Source: Dermatemys mawii (Eukaryota > Chordata > Testudines > Dermatemydidae). Taken from it: 64,000 nt of DNA. Where the stretch lies: assembly GCA_007922305.1 (NCBI GenBank), contig ML677343.1, forward strand, positions 35,649,774 to 35,713,773, given 5' to 3'. A model generated the notes under the pieces. That model did not search any database, was not told the DNA's origin, and worked only from the letters and a program-made list of their open reading frames with translations. Below, in pieces: positions 1 to 63,416 of the stretch; the stretch's first letter is position 1, and every line of letters begins with the position of its first letter. The position numbers were made by a program, and so were the translations under genes.

Positions 1-139
1 TTTTGGTACCGCCGAAATGCCACCGCAGAAAGTGAAAGCTTTCTGTTTGGCGGCATTTCGGTGGACATACCCCGGGGAGCTGCAAGCGGACGCCGCTCCA
101 CGGAAGGGGGCCACGGCCAGAAAAGATTGAGGACCGCTG
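1..139. mobile_element. hAT-type non-autonomous element, right part (truncated by window edge)
   Basis: Same family as the complete copy at 54079-54284: both have the internal palindrome with GCCGAAATGCC (11-21) answered by GGCATTTCGG near 52-61, and a right end reading TTGAGG...CACTG or TTGAGGACCGCTG. The end at 139 is followed directly by CTCTAGGG, an 8-bp hAT-like target site. The left terminus is outside the window. Confidence 0.65.
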
Positions 140-147
140 CTCTAGGG

Positions 148-260
148 CAGTGTTTCTCAATGACTGTTCCATGGACTGATGCCAGTCCCTGAGATCTCCT
201 TGACACAGGTTAGAAAGGCAGCAAGCCGGGGCCTAGTATCAAAAAGGTTGGTAAACGCTG
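148..260. mobile_element. Small hAT MITE with perfect 8-bp target duplication
   Basis: A 113-bp element starts CAGTGTTTCTCAA and ends TTGGTAAACGCTG, which are imperfect inverted repeats. It is flanked on both sides by CTCTAGGG (140-147 and 261-268). The central TA of the target fits the nnnTAnnn preference described for Buster-type hAT transposons. It abuts the element ending at 139. Confidence 0.7.
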
Positions 261-1935
261 CTCTAGGGTACCTCAAAGGTGTAGCACATTACCCACATTG
301 CCACATTAAGGCTACACATCTTGACTGGGTTGTGATTTTAAATAGTTTGTTATTTTAATTACACTAAAGCTCCATTTTACAAACTGAACTTTTGAGCACC
401 ATTTATAGGGGCCGGTTTTCTCTACTTGGAGCGGGAGAAAGTCACCTAAGGAATGATGTTGATGAAGAGCAAGTCAACATCCCTTCAGATTGCAATGGCT
501 GTCACTTTGCAGTGCTTTTGAAGAACAAGGAGAAAGCAGTGCAGTACACTGTACCTACTGTAACTTTGAGGTGTTCCAGTTTATGAACTTCTCAGTTTAT
601 ATAATAGGGTTCCTACTGTGCATATCTTTTGTTTGCCTCTAAATTCACTGTTATGATGGATGTGTTTTTTGGGAGGAATATTTTATTTTAATATTTAAGG
701 TTATTTACAGCAAGACATTAGTGATATTGTCTTGTTCTGTATAGGTACAGGTCTGTGGCAGGGCACTGCTAGGGAAGCCTTAGTCAGCTCCTGCCACTCC
801 AGTCCCAATCGGGAGGGAATGGATAGGGGCTGGGTAAATCTAGGTTTGTCTAATCACAGACTGCACCTGCCGGCCTCATTAGGTAGGAGCTGTAAGGCTT
901 GGAGGAAGTGAGTGAAAGGTGGGGCGGAGACCAGGAGGCTCAGGGAGAGGTAGGAGCCTGCTACTCTGTTGCTGAGCAGACCTGTGTTAGGCCAGCCACT
1001 GTAAATAGCCTGTATGTAGTAGGACACTGGTGATGGGAAGCGGACACAAATAAAGAGCATGGGTATTGCACCAGCTTAGAGTGTCCCTGAATCTGTGAGG
1101 AGCAGGACCAAGGGGCTGGATATGCAAGGGGATGCCATGCACCTTGTTAAAATGTCTTATTACAGAATTAACAATATTCATCAACATGTTGTATATTGGC
1201 CATAGATCATTACCATTTCTTCATATGATAAATATGTGTATGTAACCATTTATATTGATTTTCATTGTGGGAATCTAAATGTTCCCCAGTGGGGCAGGAG
1301 CGCACAGTGTCAGCCGAAGAAAGAAAGGAGAGCTAGAGGCGTAGTGGTTATGTGATTCAGGTGTCCTCTATGTATACACTTTGGGACTATCCTATAACTA
1401 TAGGGCTACCATGTCTATGTCAAAGCATCTCAGTGATTTCAGTATTTCTACTGTTTTTGTGTACAATGTATACTTTTACTTTATTGATTTAAAAAAAAAT
1501 TCTCTTGCACTGTTTTCATAACGTTTCTCTTCCACTACAAGATCTTGTATTAATAGTTTTTTCGAGTGAGCTATAAGAATCATCATCTGGGTCCACAAAT
1601 TTGTTTGCCTTTTTTGTTATAAAGAGCAAGAGCAGAACTAGCGTCTTTATTCCCAGTTTGAGTCCTTTTAACATGCAGTTTCTCAGTACGTGTCTTGAAG
1701 TTCTGTTTGAGTTCTAGCTAATATTTTTTCTTTCAGGATGGTTTTCAATTTTTTTTTATCATCCAGAGTTCCCGACCTGGCTATTTTGCAATTCATATAG
1801 ATGTCTGGGGTAATATATATTTTGTGTTATAGAGATGGAGAAAAATACCTCATAGTATGTTAAATAGTACTGAACTTGCACTCATTGATTAGTGTTAGAG
1901 CCAGTATTTATAATCTGCATTATCTGATTCCATTT

Positions 1936-2144
1936 GCAGTGGTGGTGTAGCTGTGCTGGCTCCAGGATATTAGAGACACAGGGTGGGTGAGATGTATCTT
2001 TTATTGAACCAACTTCTGTTGTGAAAGAGACAGGCTTTCAAGATACACACAGCTCTTCAGTTCTGGATTTGTGTAGCCTGAAAACTTCTCTCTTTCAACA
2101 ACAGAAGTTGGTCCAATAAAATATATTACCTCACCAACCTTTTC
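1936..2144. mobile_element. Foldback retroelement remnant with inverted arms
   Basis: The left arm (about 1960-2030) and right arm (about 2092-2144) are inverted copies of one sequence that includes AACTTCTGTTG and the ATTGGACCAACTT type motif. The middle (2036-2060, minus strand) reads CTGAAGA...GAAA, which resembles a degraded hammerhead ribozyme core of the kind known in Penelope-like elements. Family assignment is inference; the inverted arms are visible. Confidence 0.5.
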
Positions 2145-2857
2145 TATTATTTTATTTAATTCTTATGCTATTGTTTCATTTTTACAGTCTATAATTCATA
2201 GCAGTCTTATGCAGTTGGTTCTTTAAAAACACAGTCATGAGATTGTATATTCCAGGAATCATCTTTATTGCTGAAACTTCAAGCACGTCTATACAATTTT
2301 CTAGTACTGATAGCTTTAGTTCGTTTCTTCCCCGGAAGTTGTTAATAAAGTTAAACAATCTGTATAAACTCATATCATACTTTTTCTTTTTTTAATATAT
2401 CAGTTACATCTGTTTGTTTTTAAGGGTTGTCCATCCTAATGAAATCCTTCCACTTGTCAGAGTGACATTTGCCCCAAAATTTAAAAACTTCCTTATTCAA
2501 CTTCTGTTTGAAGGCACTGTTTTTTATTTTCAATATTACCAAGGTCTGCTCTTTTTGTTTAGGTCACATGCCTTATATATGCTCAATTAGTAAGTGCATT
2601 TTTAATTAATAGGTATTTCATGGGTGCTGGAATTTTGGGGTATGAATCCATCATATAATTATATAATTAGATTGGGTTTGCCAGTTTCTGTTCTGTATAC
2701 ATGATAGACTGGTGTTGGAATGGATTTCTAATTTATGCAGACGTATAGTGTGCCTTGAATGATGTTGGATGGATGACTTTTACTGGTGACTTCTGTGTCA
2801 TCCTGTTTTAGTTCAAGCTCCTGGATCTCCAGTACACTTTAAGAGCGTTTCATTGCC

Positions 2858-3060
2858 ATGAGAGGCAGCATGGTCTGGTAGCTACATCAAGAGCCTGGAG
2901 TTTTGTTCCTGGCTCCTCTTCTGACTTGCTGAGACTTTGGGCAGGCTGGTTGCTTTTCTCCCTCATCTTTAAAATGAAGATAATACTAACTTGGTGAAGC
3001 ACTTTGATATACTTGGATGGATGATACTATACAAGTGCAAACTATTATTGCTCCCATCAC
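2858..3060 (+). mobile_element. MIR-type SINE
   Basis: The order of landmarks matches MIR: GGCAGCATGGTCTGGTAG, the AGAGCCTGGAG box, a run resembling CTTTGGGCA, CTCATCTTTAAAATGAAGATAATA, AAGCACTTTGATAT and a final tail TACAAGTGCAAACTATTATT. It ends about 45 bp before the exon at 3105 and is ancient and diverged. Confidence 0.75.
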
Positions 3061-3080
3061 AGGAGTGTGATTTATACTGA

Positions 3081-54683
<51,603 letters not shown>

Positions 54684-55763
54684 GGCCCGGGCACCATTCT
54701 TACTCACCCCACCCAATCAAAGGAACTCTGGGAAGAAGGTTGATCCCTGGCAATTCCTCAAACTGCACCATGGACCTGAGGAACGATGAGACCTGCTGAG
54801 GAGGAGGAATCTTCCTGAAGTGATTGCTGATTTTGAAGCATATCTGTTAAGACTAATTTCCTCCCCTCCACTGATGAGGCTTGCTGCTTGCAGAGGCTGC
54901 TCTGCACTCCCCCATGCATTCACAGCCAGAAGCAACATTGCCCTTCCCCACAAGAAACATACAGCTGGTTGGAAGAGAGGACTGGAATTGCTTGCAAGAA
55001 AACATTTTTGCTCTTCTCCCCACTCCTGCCCCTATGCAGCAAGTGAGCAGCTCTCTCCTCTTTCTGCTGCCGCCTTTCCATGGGGTGGGTGAGGTAGGTT
55101 TTGAGTCATGACTAGCTAGGTTACCATCTTCTGGCACTTTCATCTGGGGTTGGGGGGGAAAGTTTATCCAGAGACATTAGGGAGCCCTGCCTTTTTCTTT
55201 CGGTTTCCCCACTGTGTGAAGAGGCTGTCGGCTCCTAGTGGCCTATTCTGTGCATTCCTGTATACGCACAGCTGTACGATACCGATAGCAGGTCAGGGAC
55301 AGAGCGTGGGAAAAGTGATGCTGATGAGATCTGATCCAGTTGATTTGGTGCTATATTTGAATGTGAAGCCCTGACACTTTCCATCATTGGTTGCAGCCAT
55401 GCAGACTCTCAGTGGCTCTTCTGTAGCTGTCTCCCCAGAAAGCATCACAATGGATCAGAGACCTAGAGCTCTAACCCACCCCATGCCCAAAATTTCAGAA
55501 CTCTCATATTGCCCAGTCCCTTGCCTGCTGGCTGTGGTAGGTGGGTAGAAAGGTGATGTTCCATTCTGTAGATCACTTTTTGATCAAAGGCCCCATTGCC
55601 TGCTGGGAGGCTCAGCATAGAGTACACTGCAAAGTCACTTTTCCCTGTTACTCCAGCCCCTTCCCTCCTCTTATTTCCTAAGCCTGTCATAGACCCCTAG
55701 ATTCCATCCAAGTTCATTCTTCTGACTGGGATGTTTATATTGTTTCTGTAACACTGGCACTGA

Positions 55764-55769
55764 AATAAA
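55764..55769 (+). terminator. AP1G1: Proximal poly(A) signal AATAAA
   Basis: Canonical hexamer 1.08 kb after the stop, followed within 40 nt by a T- and GT-rich stretch (TTTCCCTCTTTGTAC), as needed for cleavage near 55785. Confidence 0.75.
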
Positions 55770-57699
55770 GACCATGCAGTTTAAAGAGACTTTCCCTCTT
55801 TGTACTTAATGGTGGTGTAATGAAACCCTGCTGCTCCTTGCTCCCCTTTCAGTGAAGTCCATGTCAGTCCGATGTGGCACCCACATTTATTCTCAAATTG
55901 CAAGTAACGAAACAAACTGTTCTTTGCATGGTGGCCAGTTTCTTGAGCATATGGGTCCAAAGACCCGAGGTCTAGTGCTCTTCAGAGCTATGTCAGTGAT
56001 TTCCAGAGAGGAACTATGTATTGCTGCACTTCGCATTTTTTAGTATGCAGTGTCAGCGAGGTAGTAGCAGCATGACCCTCTCTGGAGAGGTGAAGAATGG
56101 GAGCCAAGGTCCATTGCATGAGAGAGGGCAGCTGTGTATGATGTTGAGCCCCCTCCAGGCATGGAGAAAGGGAGGGGGCACCCCTTGGATTTTCATCCCT
56201 TGAGCATATTGGCATGTTGACTAGAGTCTTGTCTCCAACCCTAATGTTTTCTCAAAGGAAACTGGTAGCAAATCTCCTTTACTTCTCCCTTAGCCTTCTG
56301 GATGATGACCTGTCTGTGGTCCTGAGACCTGTGCCCTTCAGGTGGTCACAAAGGTATGCCACCAAGTGCTAGCCTCCACTGGAAACATTTCCATCTGTCA
56401 GTGTAACTGATTTGGATGCAGGACCTGATGTTTGCCAACTGATGATGGGTGGTCAGAGACGGAGAGACTGCATGCAAGTGTGGGATGCTGGGCATTTCGA
56501 GAAAGTAGGGAGAGCTGCTCTGCCTTTGCCTTTGAAATGTGGTTATGAAAGATTCATGTTGAGGCAGCTTTTTTAAATGGTGGTAAATGGTACTGTCAAA
56601 TTGGCACAAGGCTTGGTTATAGGATTGATGGCTAGGTCCCTGCAGCAGCACTAGTTTCTCTCGTACTCATGGAGGCCATCGCTTTGCCTTCCCACATTTG
56701 GAGGGGATCAGCTAAGGCTTTTTTTGATTAGAATAGAAGCTCTGTAGCATTCTGCTGGCATTGGCATTGGCATCTGCTTGACACTACAGGAAGAATAAGC
56801 TAAACCCACACAGTGTCTCTCTTGAGAACAGAACTGATCCTGGGTTGCTGCATTCACAAGAAGAGCAAAGTCTTGGCCTAATCATGGAGGATGAGGTGTC
56901 TGTTTCAGGCAGAAGTGTGATGATACAGGCAGCCCAGTGCTATTTAACAGCTGTACAAGGGGCCATTCTTGGAAGTGTTGTGTCACTTCCCACACTTCAG
57001 CCACAAGTGAGGGTGATGATGAGCATCTCTGGTTCAGAAACGCTTTCAGACAGCAAGCTAAGTCTGTGCCTTAGTTCCCATGAACTCTCCCATTCTCCTC
57101 AGTGAAGGCTGCATCTGCCACAAAGTCACTCTTTACTGTGAAGACTGCTGCACTTCAGTAGTTCCTTTTTCATAGGAAGAGCAGTGATGCTGGAGCATTA
57201 GTCAGGACAGAGCTGATGCTGCAGAAGCAACGGTCACTCTGGCCTGTTGATCGCTGTACAGTGGGAAGCTGAATACCTCATTGCTTCAGGTGCCCTTACT
57301 TCCTCTCTTCTGGAGCAGCATGTGTTTTTGCCAGTAGCTTTCCAAACGGAAAGCTTGTAGGGATAAATTCCTCCTGTGTGCTTGGCTCCTCTTCAGCCCC
57401 ATTCCATGGAAGAGTTGTTTGTATATGTATGGAGCACTCTGCACTTGACACACAGTTTTGGTGCAGTTGTCCTGACTCTCTCCTGAGTTCAGAAGAATGT
57501 ATGTGGCAGGGTGAGTGATGTGGATTGTATACTTGTAGGACATTCAGTTTGAGGCCATCCCTTGGCTGTGCGATAATCATCATGAAGAGTCTAAGCATTT
57601 CCTTTGTCCGTGGAGGTCTCTGCTTTTCTGTTGCTAGAGATAATGGTGCTAACACCAGACCAGGGTGAGAGAGTTTCATCCCTTCCACGCACCCCCGCG

Positions 57700-57850
57700 C
57701 ACACCTAATGATCAATCCCTTTGTTTGCTACTTGACCGTTGGCAAGTCTCTTAAACCCCTGTCCCATTTCCTCATTTGTAACTTGGATGTAATAATACTT
57801 GGTCACCTCTGTAAAGTGCTTTGAGCACTGTTTACGTTCACACCAATGGA
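57700..57850 (+). mobile_element. MIR-type SINE, partial
   Basis: TGGCAAGTCTCTTAAACC, CATTTCCTCATTTGTAACTT, AATAATACTTGGTCACCTC and AAGTGCTTTGAGCAC match the 3' half of MIR. Lies in the putative extended 3' UTR. Confidence 0.7.
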
Positions 57851-58705
57851 ACAGGTCAGTTATACGTGTCTGGCTGACTGCCACAACTGATGACATGCTT
57901 TCCATTTGAATGCAGGGGGACAGTGCTGAGGGCAGGATACAGACCTAAAGTTCACCTTTCTAACACTGTATAGAGAGTTGGGTCTGGGAGAAGGCACTGA
58001 ATGTCCTTTTATCTTCCCCCCCAACCCTCCGTGAATGTATTAGTATCTTTGAGCCATGAGACAGCAGAAGGAATAGGAGCTGTCTGTATCATGCTGAAGG
58101 CAGAGGAGATGGGGAGGAGACAAGTAAAAGTCCTGAGATTTGATTTTGTGCAGCTTCTTGGGGGAACGGCACATGGAATTGATGTGAACAACTTTTTCAA
58201 GCAATAGCAGTGAGTAGCTCCTGCCTACACTGGTCCTTGGATATGTAACCCAGAAGATACTGAAGCATCTGGGACAGGCATTTCATTCCTTTCCCTAGGA
58301 CTGGTTCTGGAGCAGCAAGGATGGCTTTTTTAGACCTACTGATGTGCTTTCCATGTGTTCATTTTCTGCTTGGGGGCTGTGAGGGAAGGAGTGATTGGAC
58401 GCTTCCCTCTGTGAACTCACTTTATTCCTGTAGTCCTTTTTCTTTCCTGAAGTTGTAAGTTACATTTTACATGGAATCCCATCTCCTTGATTGTATTTAA
58501 AAACAAAAACACAAAAAACCCTTTCTGAGAGGGGAGCGTGATGACGTTCTAACTATTGCAGATTTTTGAGATGTGGAAAAAATTTAATTAAATGCTAAGT
58601 CTTAGAGGTGAGTGAGGAGCATAACAGATGTAAACATTTACATGGGATGCATTAGAATTCTGCTGTGTGTATTGTCTTTCAGTTGAAACAAATTATGAAG
58701 TGACT

Positions 58706-58711
58706 AATAAA
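58706..58711 (+). terminator. AP1G1: Distal poly(A) signal AATAAA
   Basis: Canonical hexamer 4.0 kb after the stop, followed by a U/GU-rich element (GTGCCTTGTTACTTTTTTC). Likely end of the long AP1G1 transcript. Confidence 0.6.
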
Positions 58712-58730
58712 GTCAATACTCAGTGATTTA

Positions 58731-60749
58731 AAACTGTGCCTTGTTACTTTTTTCAAGTGTAGTGGGAGAGGACTGGGTTTTTAACCACATGACTAGTGAT
58801 TGACTAATCACTAGTGGGCATGAGAAGGCCAGGCACCTGGAATAGCCTGAGCAGTGACCACTGGAAATGCCACAGAGCTTGCAGATTCTTCGTGTGCTTG
58901 CCTAACAGAATGAGGAAGGTGCGTATTAAACCTATAAATGTTGTTTATATACATTTCTCCCTAAGAGAAGGCTGCCCAAACACAAATGCATAAACAAGCT
59001 TAGGAGCTGTACCCCTTCAGTGCTAGATAAATACTGCTGCTGGTATTGAATGCTGCAGAGGTGAAACAGGAATCTTGGCCATATGGCATGGCTTGTCGTA
59101 GTCTCTCCATAATAGTAATCTGTAAGGAATTCCTCCTGCAATCCATTCTTGAAGTCTGTTACAGTTCAGTCTGGGCTCTGTGACATTTGGTCCTCTCTTT
59201 TTATTATTGATATCTCTAGGCCTGAAGAAGTCTCCAATTATCATTGGCGGGAACCAGTGCGAATGCCAGCTGTGCACTCTTGGCTGCCTTTATCCCTGTG
59301 ATGTAGGAGACTAGTCTTGTTTGCATCGATGACATAACCCAGTGATTGTTTTGCTCTGCAGAGGTCCAGACCCACTATACCATGACTGTGTGTCCCTACA
59401 ATAATCTGATTATAGAATTCCCCTCCAATGCAACAACAGTGTTGAACTGTGATCCAGTAGCTTTCCTTCACATTGTCCCATTTTGGGTGGAAATTGGTTT
59501 CTGGAACTTGATGATGCTGGTCGCCCTGACTTCCCCATAGGAGAACCCAGTGGAGAAACAGCTTATGGTGGAAAAAAAAAAAAGTTTTCAGCCCCTGCAT
59601 TTAGGTTGCATGTGTCAGTGAGGGAATGGGGCAACAGCCTTATTTGCACGTTGGTCTGTAGGTGGCCTCCTTTTTGTGACCTACTTGGCACTCGCAGGAA
59701 AATTCAGCACAATAGCTCAACACTGTGGTTCTTGTTGGTAGTGGGACAGCACCTTGCAATTTGTTTTCAAACCAGAGTATGATGGTCAGAAGATCTGCCT
59801 AGATTAAAACTTTGTTTCGATCCTCTACTGGGGATTCTCTACTAGGGGGACGGATCACAGTAAAAACACCAACACCCTTTAGTGATGGTTCTAGAAAGGG
59901 ACAAAGATGTGTTTGGAGAGCCAGTTCCTTTTTGCCCATCCCTCTTGAATCAGGGCAGTAGTAACTTCATTGTTCCTCTCTGATGGAGTCTAGCCCTGGC
60001 AACTCCACAGCATACATAATGTATAACCTGAAAATGGAGGGCACAGTGAAAGCCTGGCTGTAGAACAGGACAAGAAGGAAAATCACGTCTCAGTAATGGC
60101 AGCACATAGGAAAGGGCTGAAGCATTTGGCACTGCATTTGGGAGAAATGGTGTAGCAAGAGAGAACTAGGGATAGTAATCTCCTGGCGTCTGCCTAAAGT
60201 TATCCAAATAGACTACAGATCTATTGCTATTTCAATTGGGGCTATTTTCAGTTGCCAGGTAGGGTTCTTTGTACAAATATTACCAGTTGGTTTTCCTATT
60301 TTAAGTTTAGATAAGCTCTCCCCTTCTAATAATCACTAAAAGTTGTTATTCCAACTGGTTGGCCTGTTTGTGAAATAACTGTGCTTTATAATAAAGACTG
60401 GTGCTTTACGGTACAGGAAAGCTGTGCTTATCTGCACAAGCATTCACATCAATCCTGGCTTGACAGTACAGTGGTCAGAACTGCTAGATGAGGCCTGAAC
60501 CTTCCACCATTGTTACTGTAACTCTCACAAGCATAACTGAGCTGTAGTGAAGCTAGATCAATGGCAGGAGAACGTGAAAATCCTCCGCGTAGAGTCAGCC
60601 TCAGATAGGAATTCCATTGCCTCTGTTCCTATCAGAGCAGTCTGCCAGTGGTCAGTACCAGATGCTTGAGTAAGTACAAGAAACGCTGTGGTGGAAAGCT
60701 ACTATCCTGTGCAGAGGGGATATTTCTTCCTAATCCTGTCAAATTAATG
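58731..60749. other. Intergenic region, unassigned
   Basis: No gene recognised. A 10-bp inverted repeat (58792-58815) and a minus-strand open frame at 59600-59241 (119 codons), continued in another frame to 59023, are visible. That region may be an old transposon, but I could not place it. A second AATAAA near 60390 has no obvious gene. Confidence 0.4.
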
Positions 60750-61870
60750 GGTGTCTCAAGCCCTTTAGATGTTTAAAATCAGCAGGCCATAGAATTTACC
60801 CAGATCTTCTAGAAAAACATCCAATCTTGATTTAAAAATTGCCAGTGATGGAGAATCCACCATGACCCTTGGTAAATTGTTCCCATGGTTAATTACACTC
60901 ACTGTAAAAATCATATGTCTGATTGCTGGTCTGAATTTGTCTAGCTTCAACTTCCAGGCATTCTATCTTTCTCTGCTAGACTAAAGAGACCATTATTAAA
61001 TATTTGTTCTCCAGGTAAATACTTGTAGTCAGTAATCAGTTCACCCCTTAACCTTCTCTTGGTTAAGCTCCTTGAGCCTATCACTATAAAGCAGGTTTTC
61101 TAATTTAATAATCTCACGGCTCTACTCTGAACCCTCTCCTACTGATTCACATCCTTTTTGAATTTGGGAACATTAGAACTTGACACAGCATTCCAGCAGC
61201 AGTTGCACTAGTGCCAAATGTAGAGGTAATATTGCTCTATTGCTACTTGAGATTCTCCTGTTTATGCATTCTAGGTTTGCATAAACATTTTGGCCACAGC
61301 ATCACACCTCCCCAGCCCTGAAGCACCAGGTGGCACATGCCCCCCCTCAAACACTGGGTGGTGGGTGGCATGTCCCCACCCAGCCCCCAGAGCACTGGGT
61401 GGGCAGCAGGTGCGTGGCTCCCAGCCTTGGATCAACAGGTGGCACGTGCCCGCCCCCCGCAGCACAAGGCTGGGCGGCTGCCCACCCAGAAGTGGTGAGT
61501 GGTGTGTGGACCCCCCACTAGCCCTGGAGCACTGGTGGGTCATGGATCCTCCAGCTACTCCAAATCCCAGCAGGCTTCCCTTCCCATAAGAGTAGCAGCC
61601 TGCTTGGGCTAGCAGCGATGGGGCCCCTTCGGACAGAGCGTGGGCAGGGCCACGTGGGGCTGTTTGGGTAGGCACAGCCTTCCCCTGACTATTAGACATG
61701 CCGCCCATGCCTCCAAATTGTTTTCAGTCATTCCTTTCCAGGAGAGAGTCCCGCATCCTGTAAGTATGACCTGTGTTTTTTGTTCCAAGACATTTATATG
61801 TAACCATATCAAAACGCCAAGAGTTTTGCTCTGGTGGGACAGTGCAGCTCCACAAAGCCCAAAGTGAAGC
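60750..61870 (-). mobile_element. CR1 LINE, antisense, with GC-rich insertion
   Basis: The minus strand at 60950-60765 gives MKLDKFRPAIRHMIFTVSVI, the CR1 C-terminal block. Antisense CR1 continues to about 61285 and again from about 61710 to 61810. 61290-61700 interrupts it. Confidence 0.75.
61290..61700. repeat. GC-rich degenerate minisatellite
   Basis: Roughly 45-60 bp units around GAGCACTGGGTGG and CACATGCCCCC repeat about five times with divergence. The right part (CTGTTTGGGTAGGCACAGCC) matches the flank of the minisatellite in the hAT copies at 47040 and 49940, so this is probably a diverged insertion of that family. Confidence 0.55.
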
Positions 61871-62043
61871 CCATGAGTGCTGGGGACAGAGTGCTCTGAG
61901 TCAAAGGGATATGGCTACAGAATGAACTTCCAAAGGAGACTGGTGGTTTGCAGAGTCTGAGCACCTCAAGGAAATGGTGCAAAACCTTCTTTGATAGTAC
62001 CTTTCCAGCATAAAAAAAACATTCACAACACTCCAAAACAAGC

Positions 62044-62312
62044 AAACATAAGAATGGCTGTGCTGGGTCAGACCAAAAGTCCATCTAGTCCAGTATCCTG
62101 TCTTCTGATAGTGGCCAATGCCAGGTACTTCAGAGGGAATGAACAGAACAGGTGATCATTAAGTGATCCATCCGCTGTGGCCTATTCCCAGCTTCTGGCA
62201 AACAGAGGCTAGGGACGTGTCTCAGAGCATGATTTTTCATCCCTGCCCATCTTGGCTAATAGCCATTGATGGAGCTATCCTCCATTAACTTACCTAGTTC
62301 TTTTTTTGATTC
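62044..62312 (-). mobile_element. CR1 LINE 3' end, antisense
   Basis: Very typical reversed CR1 terminus: ACATAAGAATGGCTGTGCTG, GGTCAGACCAAAAGTCCATC, GTGGCCAATGCCAGGTAC, AGCCATTGATGGAGC. Confidence 0.9.
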
Positions 62313-62975
62313 TCTGGTCATGGTATTTGCCACAGCATCCTTCCCTTGCCCCTCAGCATCATACTCCAGCATGTGAACTTTTACTTACAATGTGGTGCAT
62401 CCTTCTTTGGAAATTCTTCCTGTGGACCCCTCACCCCTCCTTAAGGTTAATGTGTCTGTGGTATTGGCCAGAAAGCAGTGCCCACTGCGGTCATCTGCCT
62501 CCCCATACACAAGGGTGGAAACCCAACTTCCCTCCACTTTCCTTTGACTGCTGATGGCAGAGCGAGCTTGGAGCACTGTGCCCTTAAGACTTGTCCTTTC
62601 AGCTTTCTCTCTTTCTGCACCTTTTGGGTGCTGCTTTTTAATGTGGTTAGCTAGTCACCTAGTCAATCTTTTGTTAGTGCCTGTGCTGTTGTGGGAAATC
62701 AGGTACGGCTAGACCTCTTGGGCTGCTTCCTCTAATATCAGACTCATTGGTCCAATTTCCTCCTCTAGCTATTCTCTCTGCATTGGAGCCATCGGCCCTG
62801 CTGGCAGCATGGATGGGGTTACTAAGAAAACCACCTGCCCTTGTGCTTGGGAGATCAAAGCCCAGATGTGTTTGATCTGTAAAGAGCAGGAGGGAATTCT
62901 CAAGTGCTGGGGAGGCTCTTCAGGCCACCTGGTTGACATTGAGAGAGATCTTGATTCAGTACATTTATTGACTAA

Positions 62976-63127
62976 GAATCAGAGGGGTGGCCGTGTTAGT
63001 CTGGAATTGCAGAAGTGACAGAGAGTCCTGTGGCACTTTAAAGAATAACTAAAAAATTTTTTTTTTAAATTTTAAATTTTAAAAAAATTTTAGTTAGTCT
63101 TTAAGGTGCCACAGGACTCTTTGTCAC
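62976..63127. mobile_element. Palindromic element with 12-bp target duplication
   Basis: Second copy of the 26773 family: AGAGTCCTGTGGCAC answered by GTGCCACAGGACTCT, with an A/T-only palindromic centre at about 63048-63092. TTTATTGACTAA flanks both sides (62964-62975, 63128-63139). Confidence 0.75.
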
Positions 63128-63416
63128 TTTATTGACTAAATAATTTTCTACCTGCCATTAGTGCTATTGAGGTCCCTGCTCTTCTGGAGATGACAAGGAG
63201 GGTGAAGGCTAGTGTCAGAAACTCTTCACGCCTGAGCTAAGATGTTATAGGCCTCTGAGGTGGCTTTCAGGGGCTGCGAGTTGTATGGGCCGGTGGGGCC
63301 CAGGCTCCAGCAAATTCAGGACCCTGAAAGCTTTATTCCTAGAGGACTGGTTATCTTGCCAGAGCATGTTCTCTGTCACCCCCGGCCTTGGAAAAAGGGG
63401 CACCTCTTCCTACTGC

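Larger units (their letters stand above)
54684..58730 (+). other. AP1G1: AP1G1 3' UTR (short and extended forms)
   Basis: Non-coding sequence after the stop. It is nearly free of recognisable repeats to about 57700, in contrast to the introns, as expected for a constrained UTR. It contains an A-rich tract at 58497-58520. The extent is inferred from the poly(A) signals at 55764 and 58706. Confidence 0.7.

Noticed and set aside
61290..61700. CRISPR-like regular array
   Set aside because: Units diverge strongly, have no constant spacer pattern, and the context is a vertebrate genome; it is a minisatellite.
61271..61708. 145-codon minus-strand open frame
   Set aside because: Coincides with the GC-rich degenerate minisatellite; periodic translation of a tandem repeat, not a gene.
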